A stretch of 64,000 nt of DNA from Azolla caroliniana (GCA_043228905.1 JBHGNT010000008.1:12028001-12092000), one strand, 5' to 3'; numbered from the stretch's first letter, positions 29,341-41,840 are shown. Program-made: numbers and translations. The notes: generated by a model from the letters alone, not told the origin.

Positions 29341-30524
29341 ATCTTAAGTGTTTTAAATATAGATTTAATACGTATAAGACCTTTATTTATGCATACCTTT
29401 ATTAAAAGGTAAATCGTGTATTTTTTAATATATGAAAAAGAAAAACGCGAGACACTAAAAATAACTCATGCACATCTAGCGTGCATGAGCCCTATACTTA
29501 GGAAATAAAAAAGCATCACATGGACATTTAGTGGACATGAACACTTTTGTAAAAAAAAAAAAAAGCATGAAGCCATGCTTAGCTCTTCTTTCCTTATATA
29601 AGGAGGAGAGAAATATGTAAAGGGTTGTTGATTATTTGGATTAAGTATTAACCAATACAAAAATTATTCGTGGGATTCACGATTTATACATCTACTTCTC
29701 TCTTAACACCCTAAGTACCAATTAATATAGTATACTCGTGTGATTCACGAGTTTCTTATCTTTCTCTTTGCTATTTACTCATAATTAATCTCTATCTCAC
29801 GAACTTCTTTCTCCTAGTCCAAGACCTCTGTGGTTCCCACCCGACTCACGCAACGATCCGGAGCCGAAAGGCACGACAACGCTTCTTGTGCGGCAAGTTC
29901 CTCTCTCAATTCCGCAAGCTCCCGAGCTTGCGCCGCATCTCTCGCCGGAACGGTTTCCGTTGCCGGGGTCTTATTGCTGTGTATAGGTCGTTCCGTTTCA
30001 TTATTCTGTACACTTACCGGAGTCACCGGTGATTGGATCCGTATTTTGGCCATCTCTATCGTGACCTGATCCAAATCTTTTTCAAGGCACCGGATTCTGG
30101 ACCGGGCCGTCTCTAGTTGTTCGGTTGTGACGAGCAACCGTTCGCTTTGCGCTCTTTCTTCCGCCTCTATATACCCCACTGCTCCGGCTATCTGTTCGCC
30201 TATCCACCGGAGCCACAGGCTACCGGTGCCCTGTTGTGCTTGCACGGAGGTTTGATAGATGGGCTCACTTGTAGAGGGGTGGTCCCGCCTGGTTGCGCCG
30301 AGTTGCTGTTCCGTTTTTGCCCGTGGACCATCCTGCTGTCCTGGTTCCCCTTGCGCTTCTTCTTGGCTGACCAAGGGAGGCTGCAGTGACCTTTCCGGCT
30401 CTGGTGGGATGGGACTTGCCGGTGTTGCCGGTGTTGCCGGTGGTGCCGGGGCTTCTGTTTCCGGTGCCATCTGCACCGGTTCCGGTTCCTTCCTTGGCGT
30501 AGGAGTCTCAGTCTGCCGAATCAT

Positions 30525-31547
30525 CTTACGGGGTTCTTTTCATGGGTGGATCGGCAGAGCTTCTCGTTTGCGGATACTACGGCTTTCTCCGCTCCATTTT
30601 TCTGGATCTCAAGGCCTTCGAACTCACTATCGAGGGAGTGAGTCGATTTGTTGCAGTCGAAGTGATCGTCTTCATACTCCGGCATTTTTGCCTTCCCTTT
30701 GTCCAGCTTCGGACTCGGCCGAGATGTGCTTTGATCGCTCGGGGGCTCTTGTGGCCCACTAAGCCTTGTCGTAATCGGGCTTTCTTCGAACATGCGCGTG
30801 AGCTGATCTTCGGCTTCTATCTCTATTTCGGCGTATTCCGGGTCGAGCGGCATTGGAGTCGATGTTGTCTCTGGTGTGTACCAAGATGCCGACTCGTCGA
30901 AAAAAACGTCTCGACTTACTAGAGATTTTTGAGTTGAGGGGTTATAACACTTGTACCCCTTTTGCTCCAGTGAGTATCCTACGAGGATACATTTCTCCGA
31001 CTTTGGGTCAAGCTTTTGTCGCTTCTCATCGGGGATGTGCACGTATGCAATGGAGCCGAATATCCGAACATGTGATAGGTCTAGCTTTTTTTTGAAAAAC
31101 TTCTCGTGCGGAGTAAGTTCATGCACACCCGATGTCGTACACTGATTCTTGAGGTATATGGCCATGTTAGCTGCTTCTGCCTAGTACGACTTCGGCACGT
31201 GCTTTTCGTTCATCATGGCCCGTGTTACTTCGAGGATGTGCCGATTCTTTCGTTCGGCCACTCCGTTTCCTTCTTTCCGTAGATACGCCGTAAACTCATT
31301 CGAGAAATATTCCTTGCCTCCATCGGACCGAAGACACCATACCGTACATGTCGGCCCGTGTCTTTCTCGACTTCATTCTTGAATTTTTGGAAGTGTCCGA
31401 ACACTTCACTCTTTTGCCGCATTGGGTAGATCTAAGTGTGCCTAGAGAAGTCGTCGATGAAGGTCATGTAGTATCGACATCCGCTGAATGTCGTCGTCTG
31501 AGCCAGACCCCATACATCGGAATGAATTACGTCGAGTACGCCTTTGC
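30525..31547 (-). pseudogene. C1 integrase and integrase-RT linker
   Basis: Integrase core start HSDVWGLAQTT with FIDDFSR is at 31,430-31,540, in a different phase from gag. The middle (31,225-31,430) is frameshifted. The C-terminal part and linker form an open frame (30,521-31,165) with FGSIAYVHIPDEKRQKLD and LVSRDVFFDE, then an acidic linker ending RSTHEKNPVR at the E2 boundary. It would have integrated C1 cDNA; now broken. Confidence 0.75.
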
Positions 31548-33101
31548 TCACGTCCGCTCCTTCGGAAATGGTTGCCAATGTTTCTTGCAGAATTGGCAAG
31601 CAACACACACGCCTTCGATCTCTTTCTCCATGAATGTCGGGAGCCCGATGATGACTCCTTTCGATTGCATTGCCTTGAGCGTTTGGAGGTTGATATGGCC
31701 AATCCGCTTGTGCCATAACTCTATGTCGGAATCGGCTTTCATGCCCTTTGCAAACATGACCGATTTCGTCTCGTGTGAGTTGAGAATGAACATTCGGCCC
31801 ACTCTTCGTCCGCGAGCGATGAGTCGGCCCTCTTTTTCGATGAAGCAACCACCTTGATTAAATTGTACTTGCATTCCTTGCTCTACAATTTGGCTGATGG
31901 AAACCAAATTCTTCATGATAGTCGGTACATGCAAGACATTTTTAATATAAGATTGCTTACCTTCTTCTCCGAACGGAACATTGCCGATGTGCCGAATCGG
32001 GTGCATAGTGTCGTCTCCGGTTTGGACATAGCCAGGTCGGTTCGGCTCTCGAAGTTCTCGGACCCATTCTTGATGCGACGTCATATGGTTCGATGCACTA
32101 GAATTGACGAACCATACGTCTTCCGGACCGGAGGCACTAGTAGAAGTAGATGTGGACATAGAATTCTCTCTATGTCTCATCACGAACATTCCTCCACGGT
32201 TGTCATAGTCGGTGTTGATGGCGTAGTTTGTGAGTTGGCGGTTAGTGGAAGCTAACTCGCGTATCTTCTTACGGCATTCTTCTTCGTGGTGACTGATTTT
32301 TCCGCAATCTCCACATTGGACCGAACTTTGTTGGTTCGGACCGGAATGGACGGTCCCCCTTCTTCCGAAGGTTCCTTGATGGCTTCCGTCTTGATGCCGA
32401 AATTGCGAGTTGTTTTCGTAAGTTGGGCCTCGTCCTTGGCCGAATCGGCTTCTTCTTGCACGTCCGTGTCCTCTTCCTCCATCTGAATGCATGTAGAGCA
32501 TGTGGCCTTCCGAGGAGTTGCTTCTCGTTCGAACATGGTTTTCTTCGACCAACAACATAGATTGAAGATCAACGAAGGAGGGTGGATTCTCTCGTGCTAG
32601 TACGGCGGTCCGCATTGCGCCGAATCGTGGTGCAAGGTCGCCAAAGCATATTTGTACCATCTCATCATCGTCCACATTGACGCTTATCGAGCCAAGCGAG
32701 TCGCAAAGCTCCTTGATCTTCAAGGTGTAGCTTGTGATGGACATATCCCTTTGTTGGATGTTGTTCAACTCTTGGCGGAGTTGAAGCTTTCTCATAGTAG
32801 TGTTGGCGGCGAAAATCTTGCGTAGATTCTCCCACGCTTCCTTCGGCGTCTTGGCTTCTTGAATGTACCCGAGCATGTGGTCGTGAACACATGCCTCCAA
32901 GCAACACATCACTCGGCTTGCCGCTTGCTCCCACGTTGCATAGTTGGCGGCTTCTGGGTAGGGTCGGTTTTCTTGTGCTCCCTTGATGTAACCCCAATAG
33001 CCTTGGCCGACAAGGTATTCGAGCATCTTGTACTCCCAAGATGCGAAGTTGTTTCGGTCCAACTTCTCGCTAGGGAGAGCGCTTCCCATTTGAGTATTCA
33101 T
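31548..33101 (-). CDS. C1 gag-protease frame (517 residues)
   Basis: ATG at 33,101, 167 bp after the primer site. Gag core: RNNFASWEYKMLEYL and helices with LRQELNNIQQRDMSIT; CCHC knuckle CGDCGKISHHEEEC; protease with VWFVNSSASNHMTS where VDSGAS would be expected, so both the catalytic Asp and the Gly are lost; then the pre-integrase zinc finger (LWHKRIGHINLQTLKAM to CVACQFC). The gag is intact but the protease is predicted dead. The frame ends near KERT where integrase begins in another phase. Confidence 0.85.
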   Translation of the reverse strand: MNTQMGSALPSEKLDRNNFASWEYKMLEYLVGQGYWGYIKGAQENRPYPEAANYATWEQAASRVMCCLEACVHDHMLGYIQEAKTPKEAWENLRKIFAANTTMRKLQLRQELNNIQQRDMSITSYTLKIKELCDSLGSISVNVDDDEMVQICFGDLAPRFGAMRTAVLARENPPSFVDLQSMLLVEENHVRTRSNSSEGHMLYMHSDGGRGHGRARRSRFGQGRGPTYENNSQFRHQDGSHQGTFGRRGTVHSGPNQQSSVQCGDCGKISHHEEECRKKIRELASTNRQLTNYAINTDYDNRGGMFVMRHRENSMSTSTSTSASGPEDVWFVNSSASNHMTSHQEWVRELREPNRPGYVQTGDDTMHPIRHIGNVPFGEEGKQSYIKNVLHVPTIMKNLVSISQIVEQGMQVQFNQGGCFIEKEGRLIARGRRVGRMFILNSHETKSVMFAKGMKADSDIELWHKRIGHINLQTLKAMQSKGVIIGLPTFMEKEIEGVCVACQFCKKHWQPFPKERT

Positions 33102-33260
33102 TGTTGATTAAGCTTCCGTTCTTCTTTTCCTTCTCTCTCGAACATGAGGTATGTAGTGGTACTACGATAGCGATGAACTGGTTCTTCTTGAAGGTTGGCG
33201 TAGAGCACAACACACGATCACGATGAGGCGAGTGGGCTAGATCGAGCTACCAAATCACAT

Positions 33261-33268
33261 TGATACCA
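33261..33268 (-). promoter_or_regulatory. Primer-binding site of C1
   Basis: Minus strand TGGTATCA directly abuts the LTR. It matches the first 8 bases of the initiator-Met site only. Confidence 0.65.
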
Positions 33269-33707
33269 TGTAAAGAATCGGGTATGATTCTTGTGTAGCG
33301 GAAGAGATGTGTGTTATGTGTATGGTTGAGAGGAATTAGAGGAGAGATGAGAGAACACAAGATAGATAGAAAAAGGAATACTTAAGAAGAAGGTGTATAT
33401 TCACAAGTAGAATAGGAAATATAAAATGTAGCATTACAAGAAGTCACAACCGACTTAGTATGAAGTGTGAGGAGGGTACTTTATATATAGTCACCCTCTC
33501 TCTTCAACTAACCACAACAACCACTCTCTCTCTTAGGGAATGTGAAGACTCATAGTCATGGGGAATATGTAACTCATTAGTTATGTGTCATAGAATATGA
33601 TTCTATGACACATAGTTAATGTGTAGAGAGTAGTTGTGTGACTCTTAACCTTTGATTCTCAAAAGGTGTGTTCACACGCTGTGCTATGTTGAGCTTGATT
33701 CTCAACA
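33269..33707 (-). repeat. 5' LTR of C1
   Basis: 439 bp, same ends as 25,140-25,578. The primer site TGATACCA abuts it on the left and the TSD CTTCG follows on the right. Confidence 0.9.
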
Positions 33708-35236
33708 CTTCGGCTCCCGCGATTCTTTCTAGTAAATGCTCGATGTAGGGTACCTGGTAGTTGTCCTTGATGGTGGCTTCGTTGATTTAGCGGTAGTCGA
33801 CACATATGCGGATTTGGCCGTTTTTCTTCAGGACGATTACGATCGGGGAGACCCAAGTGGTTCGTTCAATTGGGTAGATGATGCCTACGTCTAACATTTT
33901 GTTGATTTCGGCTTTTACTTGTTGGGCGTAGTTAGGGTTCATTAGGCGTGGCCTTTGTCGGATTGGGCGGGCGTCGACTCGCATGGGGATACTATGGGTG
34001 ACGATCTCAATTGGAACCCCTTTCATATCTACGTATGACCATGCGAACACATCGCTAAATTCCGTGATGAGGGTGATCAAGTACGTCTCCTCGTCCGTCT
34101 GGAGATTGGTGTCTATGAACACTGGTTTGGAGTTCATCCCCGTCCCGAGGTTGATTTCTTTAACCCTCGCCAGTTCGTCGCATACCTCACCTAGGCTTTG
34201 AGAGGTGCATTGTGGTCTCTTACAAGCCACTACCCGATTCCCTTGTTGAGAAAGTTTGAATTGCTCTGTGAAGTCCTTCCGAGTGGTCACAGCCTCATCT
34301 TCACATGTGACTCTTGCCAGGTCTTCATCTTTTACGTCTACTTGTTTCCGCTGGCGTACGAGGGTGGTGACGTTAAAGCAAGAGATCGTGTCTCCATCCT
34401 CATCACAACACTTTGTACCAATGGGATACATTGCGTCGGTGGTGGCTAGAGCGTGTACCCAATTCATCTCTGATGTATCGGGAGCTACGGATTGGTCTTC
34501 TCTTTCTCTTGCATTCTCCGCTTTAGGACTGGCGGATTTTTGGGGGAACGGTTGGCCTTTGGCCAAGATCTGAACTGTTTTTGTGGGGTTGCACGCTAGG
34601 AGTTTGGTCTCGAACTCAGTGGTTTCTAACCAGTCATCCACAAGAGGGTTGCCCTCTTGTTCATGCACTTTTTGTGTGTATGCTTTGATGCGGAAGGTTT
34701 TGTTGTTTTTACACATATAGATTGTATCATTCCCAAAATCCATTAACAGGCGGCTTAGACGTAGGAATGGTCTTCCTAGTAAGAACTCATAGGCCACATG
34801 GTTGGATGATCTTGTGACGACGAAGGTGAGACTGAACTCGACTCTGTGGATAGTGAAGTGAAGTGCAGGGATCATGCCTTCCGGCCGTTGGATGAACCCA
34901 TTTGCCATTTGTAGTTTGACATCTGAAGGAAGCATTTTTGGGTTACCCCACTTACACCAACATTTGTAGCTGACGATACTTACCCTTGCTCTGGTGTCAA
35001 TGATTGCATCACAAGTCGTATCGTTGACGTAGACGGATAGAGTAAAACTAGTGTCTTCGCTCTCAAAGTGAGCTTCCTGTATATCGACTGGTGATCCTTT
35101 GGGTTGCTTGGGGACTGTGGATGTATGAGGAATGTGGGTGTGTATCTTTTCGCCATAACCTGCTGATAAGCTTCCATCAAGGAGGTGAAGGACATTGTGC
35201 CACGGTTGGATGTCGAGTTTGAGTAGTTCTTCCAAC
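33708..35236 (-). pseudogene. G2 gag end, protease and RT start
   Basis: An open minus-strand frame (35,235-33,787, 482 residues) has a retropepsin domain with active site IIDTRARVSIVS (Gly changed to Arg in DTGA) and a later FLLGRPFLR segment, an acidic connector, then RT entry (HSIPMRVDARPIRQRPR, WVSPIVIVLKKNGQIRI). A TAA near 33,788 is followed in phase by INEATIKDN and ERIAGAE up to the C1 TSD. The 5' end is cut off by the F2 fragment at about 35,237. No gag knuckle remains. Confidence 0.8.
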
Positions 35237-35870
35237 GCAATCCCTCAGTACTTTATTCGTTGTGTTCACCATGTGCGCCAATGAATTCGTTCCTCCTTGC
35301 GGTAGGGTACACATTTGAACTAAGCCGAGAGGGATTCGCATCGTTGTGATCTCCCTGCTTTCGATGACTGGAATTGGCTGTACCCTAAGTATAAGTCGTC
35401 GATTGAGTAGGTCAACCTTCTAGCGAAGACCTCAACAAACTTGTCGATGGTCGGCCCAACTCCATTTCGAATTGTCACTTTATTAATGGGTTGCAGGTCT
35501 TGTATGAAGCGTAGTGTGCCGTTCTTCTTTGGCATTGTAAACCACCTATTCGAATATGGGGTGCTCGACGATTCGGGGATCCCCATTTCAATCTTCTCCT
35601 TGAGCAACTCCATCAGCTTTGGGTTGTGACCTCTCAGTACCGGAATCGGTTTCAGGTTCCACGGTACATGCGGTACCGTGAATATCACCATCAGCTCAAC
35701 AATGGCCAGATCGGCACACTTGATCTCCTCTGGTGAGAACGCGAAAGCCCTGCCATGACTCTCGATCATCCTCTGGAACTAGTCCTCCTTGGCGGGCAGA
35801 AGGAAGCCACCCCCATCGATCTTGAGCTTCCGTAGCGTCTCGTTGGTGAACCAGTGTCCTACACTACAGG
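35237..35870 (-). pseudogene. F2: RT fragment of an F-type element
   Basis: Minus strand: LRKLKIDGGGFLLPAKED, MIESHGRAFAFSPEEI, MVIFTVPHVPWNLKPIPV, SNRWFTMPKKNGTLRF and YSIDDLYLGYSQFQ, then MCTLPQGGTN before it breaks off. Each segment aligns with F1 RT (11,300-11,900). No LTR or other domain is attached. It abuts G2 on the left and E3 on the right; which truncated which is unclear. Confidence 0.75.
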
Positions 35871-38800
35871 GGTTGAAATTGGCGATGGCTCCGTTAAGTC
35901 CTGCACCGGCTCCGGAATTCTTTTCAAATCCGGAGGAAGGACCGACAGTGGTGGACACCAACACTCCTGCAATCATTACGATTATTGAAGGATAGGAGCT
36001 AATGGGTACGATAGTCGATGGCGAATCAGGAGTAAACATGATAAGCCTCCGGACATGCTTCACTTTGGGAATTCAGGAGTGGGAACCATGCCCATTCTAG
36101 CTCCGGATGGTAGACACCAGCTCAGTCTGATCGTCCAGCTTGATCCGGGACTTGGAGGTGACGATCAGAGGTCATGCTTTCCATATTTCTGACAACCATG
36201 GCTGACGACCGCCCATATCAAACAAAACTGGCAGAAAAACAATATTACGTTCCGAAGAGGAAAAATGAAAGTAAGAGTACCCACGCAACCGCAAGCAGGC
36301 CCCAGCAAAGACGTAACCCCACTATATGCCGAAAGCATGAACATGCTAGTAGGAATGGCGACGAGGAGGTGGATCGCTACCTTGAAGAGAACCTAAGGAT
36401 AGTCCCTCTATTCAAAGTGGATGTGGCAGAAGCGGTATCTCCATACATTGTGCAAACGGAAGAGGCCGGGGAGGAACCAGATAAGGATGCACTCCGGGAA
36501 CTGCGAGTGAAGGCATCCCAACGAGTAAAGGCATCCCAACTAGAAGAAGTAAATTTGGGCACCGGAGAGGAAGCGCGTTTGGTACACATGGCCAAGGAGA
36601 TGTCACCGGAAGACAAATCAGCAACGATAACATTATTAAAAGAATTCTGGGATGTATTCGCCTGGTCCTACGAAGATATGTAGGGACTTGACCCCCAACT
36701 CTACCAACACTAGATTCACCTCAGCAAGGACGCTAAGCCGGTGGCACAACGACGCTATCAGATGAACCCAAACTACGCGGCAAGAGTAAAGGAGGAAATT
36801 GACAAGCTACTCCAGGTGGCTTTACCCGGCCGGTGAAGAAAGCCACTTGGCTAAGTCCAATTGTCGTACTGCCGAAGAAGAACGGCAAGATGCATGTCTG
36901 CGTGGATTGCCGAAAATTGAATGCAGCAACGGTTACCGACGCATTTCTGCTTCCGTTTACGGATGGAGTTTTAGATGCGGTAGCCAGGCACGAGGTTTAT
37001 TGCTTCCTCGATGGTTTCAACAGATATAACCAAATAAGGATGCACCCGGACGATCAAGAAAAGACGACGTTCATGATAGAATGGGGAGTCTTTGTAGCAG
37101 TTGTAATGATGTTCGGACTCAAGACGGTGCCGACAACCTTTTAGAGGATTATTATGGAAGTATTTGGAGAATTCATACCGGCGTTTATGCAAGTATTCCT
37201 GGATGATTTCACGGTATATAGCCGAAAAGGGGAACATCTCGACCATCTTAGGTTATGCTTGGAAAAGTGCAAAGGATACCGGTTAAGCTTAAACCCGGCA
37301 AAATGCGTCTTCGGTGTGACCAACGGCACATTGTTGGGTCATATTGTTAGCAAGGAAGGGATTGTCGTGGACCTAGATAAGGTCAAGGCTATTTTGCAGG
37401 TACCGGCACCGACGACCGCCAAGGCATTAAGCCGGTTCTTAGGACAGATCTGGTGGCATAGCTGGATGCTCCGATACTTGGCAGACCTCACCATGCCACT
37501 ACACGCAGTTGTACACCGGACACCGTTTAAATGGAAGGATGAAGAGGACGAGGCTTACCGCGCACTCAAGGTAATACTGTCGCAAGCACTAGTGGTACAA
37601 CCTCCAGACTGGTCAAAAGAGTTCCATGTCTTCGTGGATGCGTCGGATACCGCAATCGGTAGCGTACTCATGCAACTTACCGAACCTAAGTGGTACCGGC
37701 CGGTGTACTACGCTAGCCGGAAGCTGTCAAAGGCAGAGTGAAATTATTCCACTAAGGAAAGAGAAGCCCTAAGAATGATATACAATGTCACCAAATACCA
37801 TCATTATTTGTTGGGCCGCAAGTTTTCATTCCATGTAGACCATTCAATGCTTTTATACTTGGTCTCAAAGGCATCACTCACCGGCAAGCTGGTCCAATGG
37901 ACATTATTATTACAAGAATTTGAATTTGAGATCTATCACCAACCGGGTATACAATATTTGGTTGCCGATTACTTGACCTGGTTAGAATCCGGAGAGACTA
38001 GTGACAGTGTTCAAGATGAATTTCTGGATGCCGCATTGTTTAAAATTACAGCGGAAACCACGGTAGATGGGATAGTCGTGGGCGAGGACAAATGGCTCAC
38101 GAATATGCACCAGTTCTTAAGCACCGGAGTACCCCCAGACGGGATGAACCGGGATGAACGTAAACGGTTGGCAGTGCAAAGCTGACACTTTTGTCTAGCG
38201 TAGGATACACTGTATCATAAAGGAGCGGACAACATATGGCGGCGAGCGGTCCAGAGTGATGAAAAAGGCATCATCTTACGGGAAGCGCTTGTGGGGTCGC
38301 CGGAGGACATTATGCCGGAGAAGCTATGACAAAGAAAATATGGTGCAACAACTTATGGGGGCCAATGACACTAAAGGACTCAATCCGATATACGAAGGAA
38401 TGTGATTTGTGTCAAAGAATGGGCCAGCCAATAGAACAAGCGCGTGTGCCGCACCAGCCAGTACTACCTCTAGAGCCATTCCAAAAATGGGGGTGGGACT
38501 TTGTTGGACCATTCAAGCCACCAGCAATGCGAGCCGGCAACAGGTACATAATTGTCGCCACAGATTACTATATAAAATGGGTGGAAGCCAAGGCACTACG
38601 TGACAATACTGCAACGCTGATGGCAAAGTTCCTGTACGAGTACATCTGGTGCCGGTATGGATGTCCAATCGAATTAATCAGCGACCAAGGTGGACACTTC
38701 CTCGGCCAAGTGGTGGAAAGCCTAACAACATTTTATGCGGTTGTACACAAGCGAAGCACCCCTTATTACCCACAGGCCAATGGATTGGCTGAATCCACCA

Positions 38801-39390
38801 AAAAAACTCTGCAGAACATTCTTCGGAAGATTGCCAATGAGAACCGAACCGATTGGGATACAAAGCTGCACAATGTGTTATGGGCTTATCCGATGACATA
38901 CAAAACAAGTATCCGGACAACACCATTCCGGTTAGCATTTGGTCTCGAAGTAGTGATGCCAATTGAATTCTAGATTCCAAGCTTACGAATACAGGTCCGA
39001 GAGCGGCTGAGCGAGAAGGAGTCGGAAAAAATCCGGTTAGCAACACTATGCGAGTTGGAGGAGCATCGAATAGTGAGCCTAATGCAGATGGAGCTCGAGC
39101 AACGACAAAGGAAAGCATTCGTCGACCACCACCGGAAGGGTAACGAGAAGATGTTTGGAATCAGTAAGCCGGTACTAGTGTTCCAGACCCGGATGGGCAA
39201 AATGTCGGGGAAGCTACGGTTCTGGTGAACTGGACCATATTGGATAACGCGAGAGTTCAACGGCTCATATCAGCTGGGAACGCTAGCAGGCGAGGTGCTA
39301 GACAAGTGGGTAAATGGGTTCCGACTTAAACCATATTATGGACCCATGTCACAGAACCCTTTCATCAACTGGAGAACAATGCGGAAATAG
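35871..39390 (+). pseudogene. E3 gag end and pol, decayed
   Basis: The plus-strand reading starts in the gag end (about 35,870), reaches protease GTIVDGESGVNMISL at 36,003, RT (KKNGKMHVCVDCRKLNA, FLDDFTVYSRKGE near 37,200), RNase H (VFVDASDTAIGSVLMQ, 37,630), integrase finger (CDLCQRMG, 38,400) and core (DFVGPF, ISDQGGHF, LAESTKKTL) and ends with KPYYGPM near 39,340. At least ten stops or small indels break it. It is co-linear with E1 pol and clearly the same family. The 5' LTR and most of gag are absent. Confidence 0.85.
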
Positions 39391-39790
39391 GCAGCGACAA
39401 GCAGTTGGCCAGCAACCATGAAGAAAAACAGACAAGGGAGTTGAGGTTACCGGGTAACCAGAACTAGAAAAAATAGAAAAACAAAAAAAAGATCATCATG
39501 CAGAGGTGAGGAACGAACGGACACCTCGAAAAGCTGTGTAGTGGCTATTTAAAGCCTAGTTAAAGCACACCACGTGTCACACAATTGCTATTATAGTACA
39601 CGACGTGCATGCACGGGAATCAAGAAAGGCTCCAAGCATGGGAACACGAAACCTTTGCCTCGTAGAGTCTCTTTCATTTCGCGAACACAGAGCACTGGGC
39701 GCACAAAGGACAATACAAGTGAGCAGATGGACGCAAGAAGCACATAGAAGCACATCGGCCCTACCCACCCCCACAGAACCAGATGACGAG

Positions 39791-41822
39791 ATGGAACTTA
39801 TGGCACTTTCCGAAACAACCAAGAAATAGTTCAACCAATATGGGTTGGGAGGCTTCCTGAGGATAGCAAAGGCACCGCCGCACGACGAAGCAAAAGAAGT
39901 CATGCAAAAAATGACACGGAAGTCATAACGGAGGAAGCCATCCGCGCTCTAATCGGACTGCCGGAAGGGGGCCTCTACTCCATCAAGAACCCTTCTCCTG
40001 AAATGCTAACCAAGTTTTTTGGTGAGTATTCCCTCGCTAGTAAGGCTCACCGGACACAAGGCGGTGAAGACCCCCTCTTCAGAGAAGTGGCTCGTGTTCT
40101 CCAGGAGTATGGGTTCATGTACCTCGACACCTGGCAATGCAAAAGAACAAAGCCAGTTTCATCATTGCTACATACACAGAGGTGCAAGTGGATTGGTCGG
40201 TAATCATTGCCGAATGCTTGCGGACGGTGATATAATCAGTGCAGAATGGCAAGAAATTATGGACGGCCGTGGCTCAATGGCTGACTCTTTTGGTTCCATT
40301 GGTAGAGCTGGTAAGGACTAAGAAGCGAGTTCGAGTAACGGAGACCACGCCCAACAAACCTTCAAAACGGCAGCAACTCCTGGCCAACCACACGCCTGGA
40401 TGGAAAGAGGGGAGTACCTCGTAGCAAGGGAAAGAACCGCCTAGCCGAGAGAGGCAAGCAGAGACAGAGACACCGGTGGAGCCACCAGTAAGGCCTCTTA
40501 AAATCAAGTTGTGCCGACAAGAACAAGAGCCGGACCCCTTGGCAATGAAGATTAATATCAGAACCCAAGAGGAGGAGGCGGAGGAAGACCCCACCGATAA
40601 CCTCCTACGTCACCAGAAGCATAGCGACACAGAGCAGAAGGGGGACGAATCGGGTTCGGTGAAGGACATCACACCGACACCCCGTTCCGAGGGACCAGTG
40701 CCAAGGAAGGAGGCGGAACCGGCTCAACCAAAACCGAGGAAAGAGTTACCTGTGCGGCAAGAAGCAACGGTGTTGGTGGTCCAAGAACTGGTAATCGAAT
40801 TGCCTACCTCACCGGGGCAACAGGCACAACAAGAGCAAGAGTTGTCGTTGTAGTCAATAAAAAGGGCTTCCTATGAGAACAGAGGCCACGCCACGGGATG
40901 AAGTCAACAGGACGACAACAACATTGGTGGAAGAAAGGACCAAGGGAGTTGAAGCAGCAAAGATGCTAGCAGAAGCAGTGAAGGACAAAATGGAGCTTAC
41001 CCGACAGCATCATGAGGAGATGGAACAAGCAAAGATGGCTCTCAACAGAGTTCAAACGACTTATCATACGCAATTGATGCAGTATTAGGGACAAGCTGAG
41101 GCAACTTCGATCCTCATAAAGCAATTAAAGGATGAAAAGTAGGACGTAGAGGAGAAGTCAAAGATAGGACTTGACCATATTCGAGATATTGTATTGACAT
41201 GGAGGGACCGGACGAAGAAGTTAGTTTAAGAAAGTTTAGTATAGTGGTGGTCCAAATGGGCAAAGTAGGTAGCCGAGTTGCAGGTCTTGCGAGCGGATGC
41301 AGAGAACTGACAAAAGGACGGTGATAACTTCTACAAACTAGACGCGGAAAGCGTTGTGACCATACGGGAGGAGTTATCGAATGACTTCTTGTCCTTGGCT
41401 GGAGAGCAACTGGTGGCGGTGGGCCAGCTGGATACCCAACTCCAGTTAGAGCGATACGAATGGGAGCGGAGGCAGCAAATGGAGACTAGAAGAATGGCGG
41501 CAATTAACATTAGTGACGAAGAGAAATCTCTGGAGCAGACGCCGAATGCAGCCGGAACCGGAGGAAGCCAGCCAAAAGTAGCTCAAGAGGAGCAGCCGAA
41601 TGTAGCCGACCCAAAAGAGCCAGTGCAAGCCGAACGTCAGGAGCAGGAGGAGCCCAGAATAGATGAGTGGGAGACGGAAGCCCGGAAGGGACTGAAGCCG
41701 GAAAGGAGGAGGAGGCCGGAGAGCAACAACAATAGCAGCCACCACAACAAATGAAGCAACTACCCGAAGAACCTGTAGAACCCTTGGACCAAAGCATTCT
41801 GGACATTTTGACAGACGATTGA
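39791..41822 (+). pseudogene. ORF3 of E3, decayed
   Basis: It begins near MELMALSETTKK (39,791) and follows E1 ORF3: APPHDEAKEVM, RTQGGEDPLFREVARVLQEYG (about 40,050), a linker rich in Pro/Glu (40,450-40,850), coiled-coil pieces (40,873-41,340), the TIREELSNDFLSLAGEQL segment, and the tail ending DQSILDILTDD with stop at 41,820-41,822. Many stops and shifts are present. The distance from pol and the order of parts equal E1, supporting one ancestral ORF. Confidence 0.75.
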
Positions 41823-41840
41823 TAAAGGGCTAACTGTGGG

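Larger units (their letters stand above)
29028..29868 (+). repeat. Solo LTR of F type inside E2 ORF3
   Basis: It starts TGTCGTAG and ends GGCACGACA, with flanking AGCGC and AACGC (one mismatch) as likely TSD; the ORF3 reading EEALxS resumes on both sides. It shares the TGTCGT start, antisense tRNA-like segment, tandem repeats, TATATAA box (about 29,594) and CCAAGACC..GTGGT end region with the F1 LTR. No internal sequence is present, so it is a solo LTR formed by LTR-LTR recombination. Orientation is inferred from the F1 comparison. Confidence 0.65.
27790..30524 (-). pseudogene. ORF3 of E2, 5'-truncated and interrupted by a solo LTR
   Basis: Minus-strand frames match E1 ORF3 from its middle linker to its end: Pro/Glu-rich linker (30,524-30,250), SLWLRWIGEQIAGAVGYIE (near 30,200), coiled coil, an MLRADVANRRKEGDD block (28,293), and the Gln/Pro-rich tail ending EQSILDILDEE with stop at 27,790. 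About 300 N-terminal codons are absent. The coiled coil is split by the insertion at 29,028-29,868, and stops occur in 28,630-29,030. The preserved linker, coil and tail order is independent support for ORF3 as a real gene of this family. Confidence 0.8.
25140..33707 (-). mobile_element. Ty1/copia retrotransposon C1, TSD CTTCG, itself interrupted by E2
   Basis: Two LTRs of 439 bp bound it. CTTCG at 25,135-25,139 recurs at 33,708-33,712. It lies in the RT of G2, whose reading resumes on both sides. Internal order on the minus strand: primer site, gag-protease, integrase, linker, [E2 insertion 27,303-30,524], RT, RNase H, polypurine tract. Frameshifts and stops occur in integrase and RNase H. 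Removing E2 leaves about 5.3 kb, a normal copia length. Confidence 0.92.
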
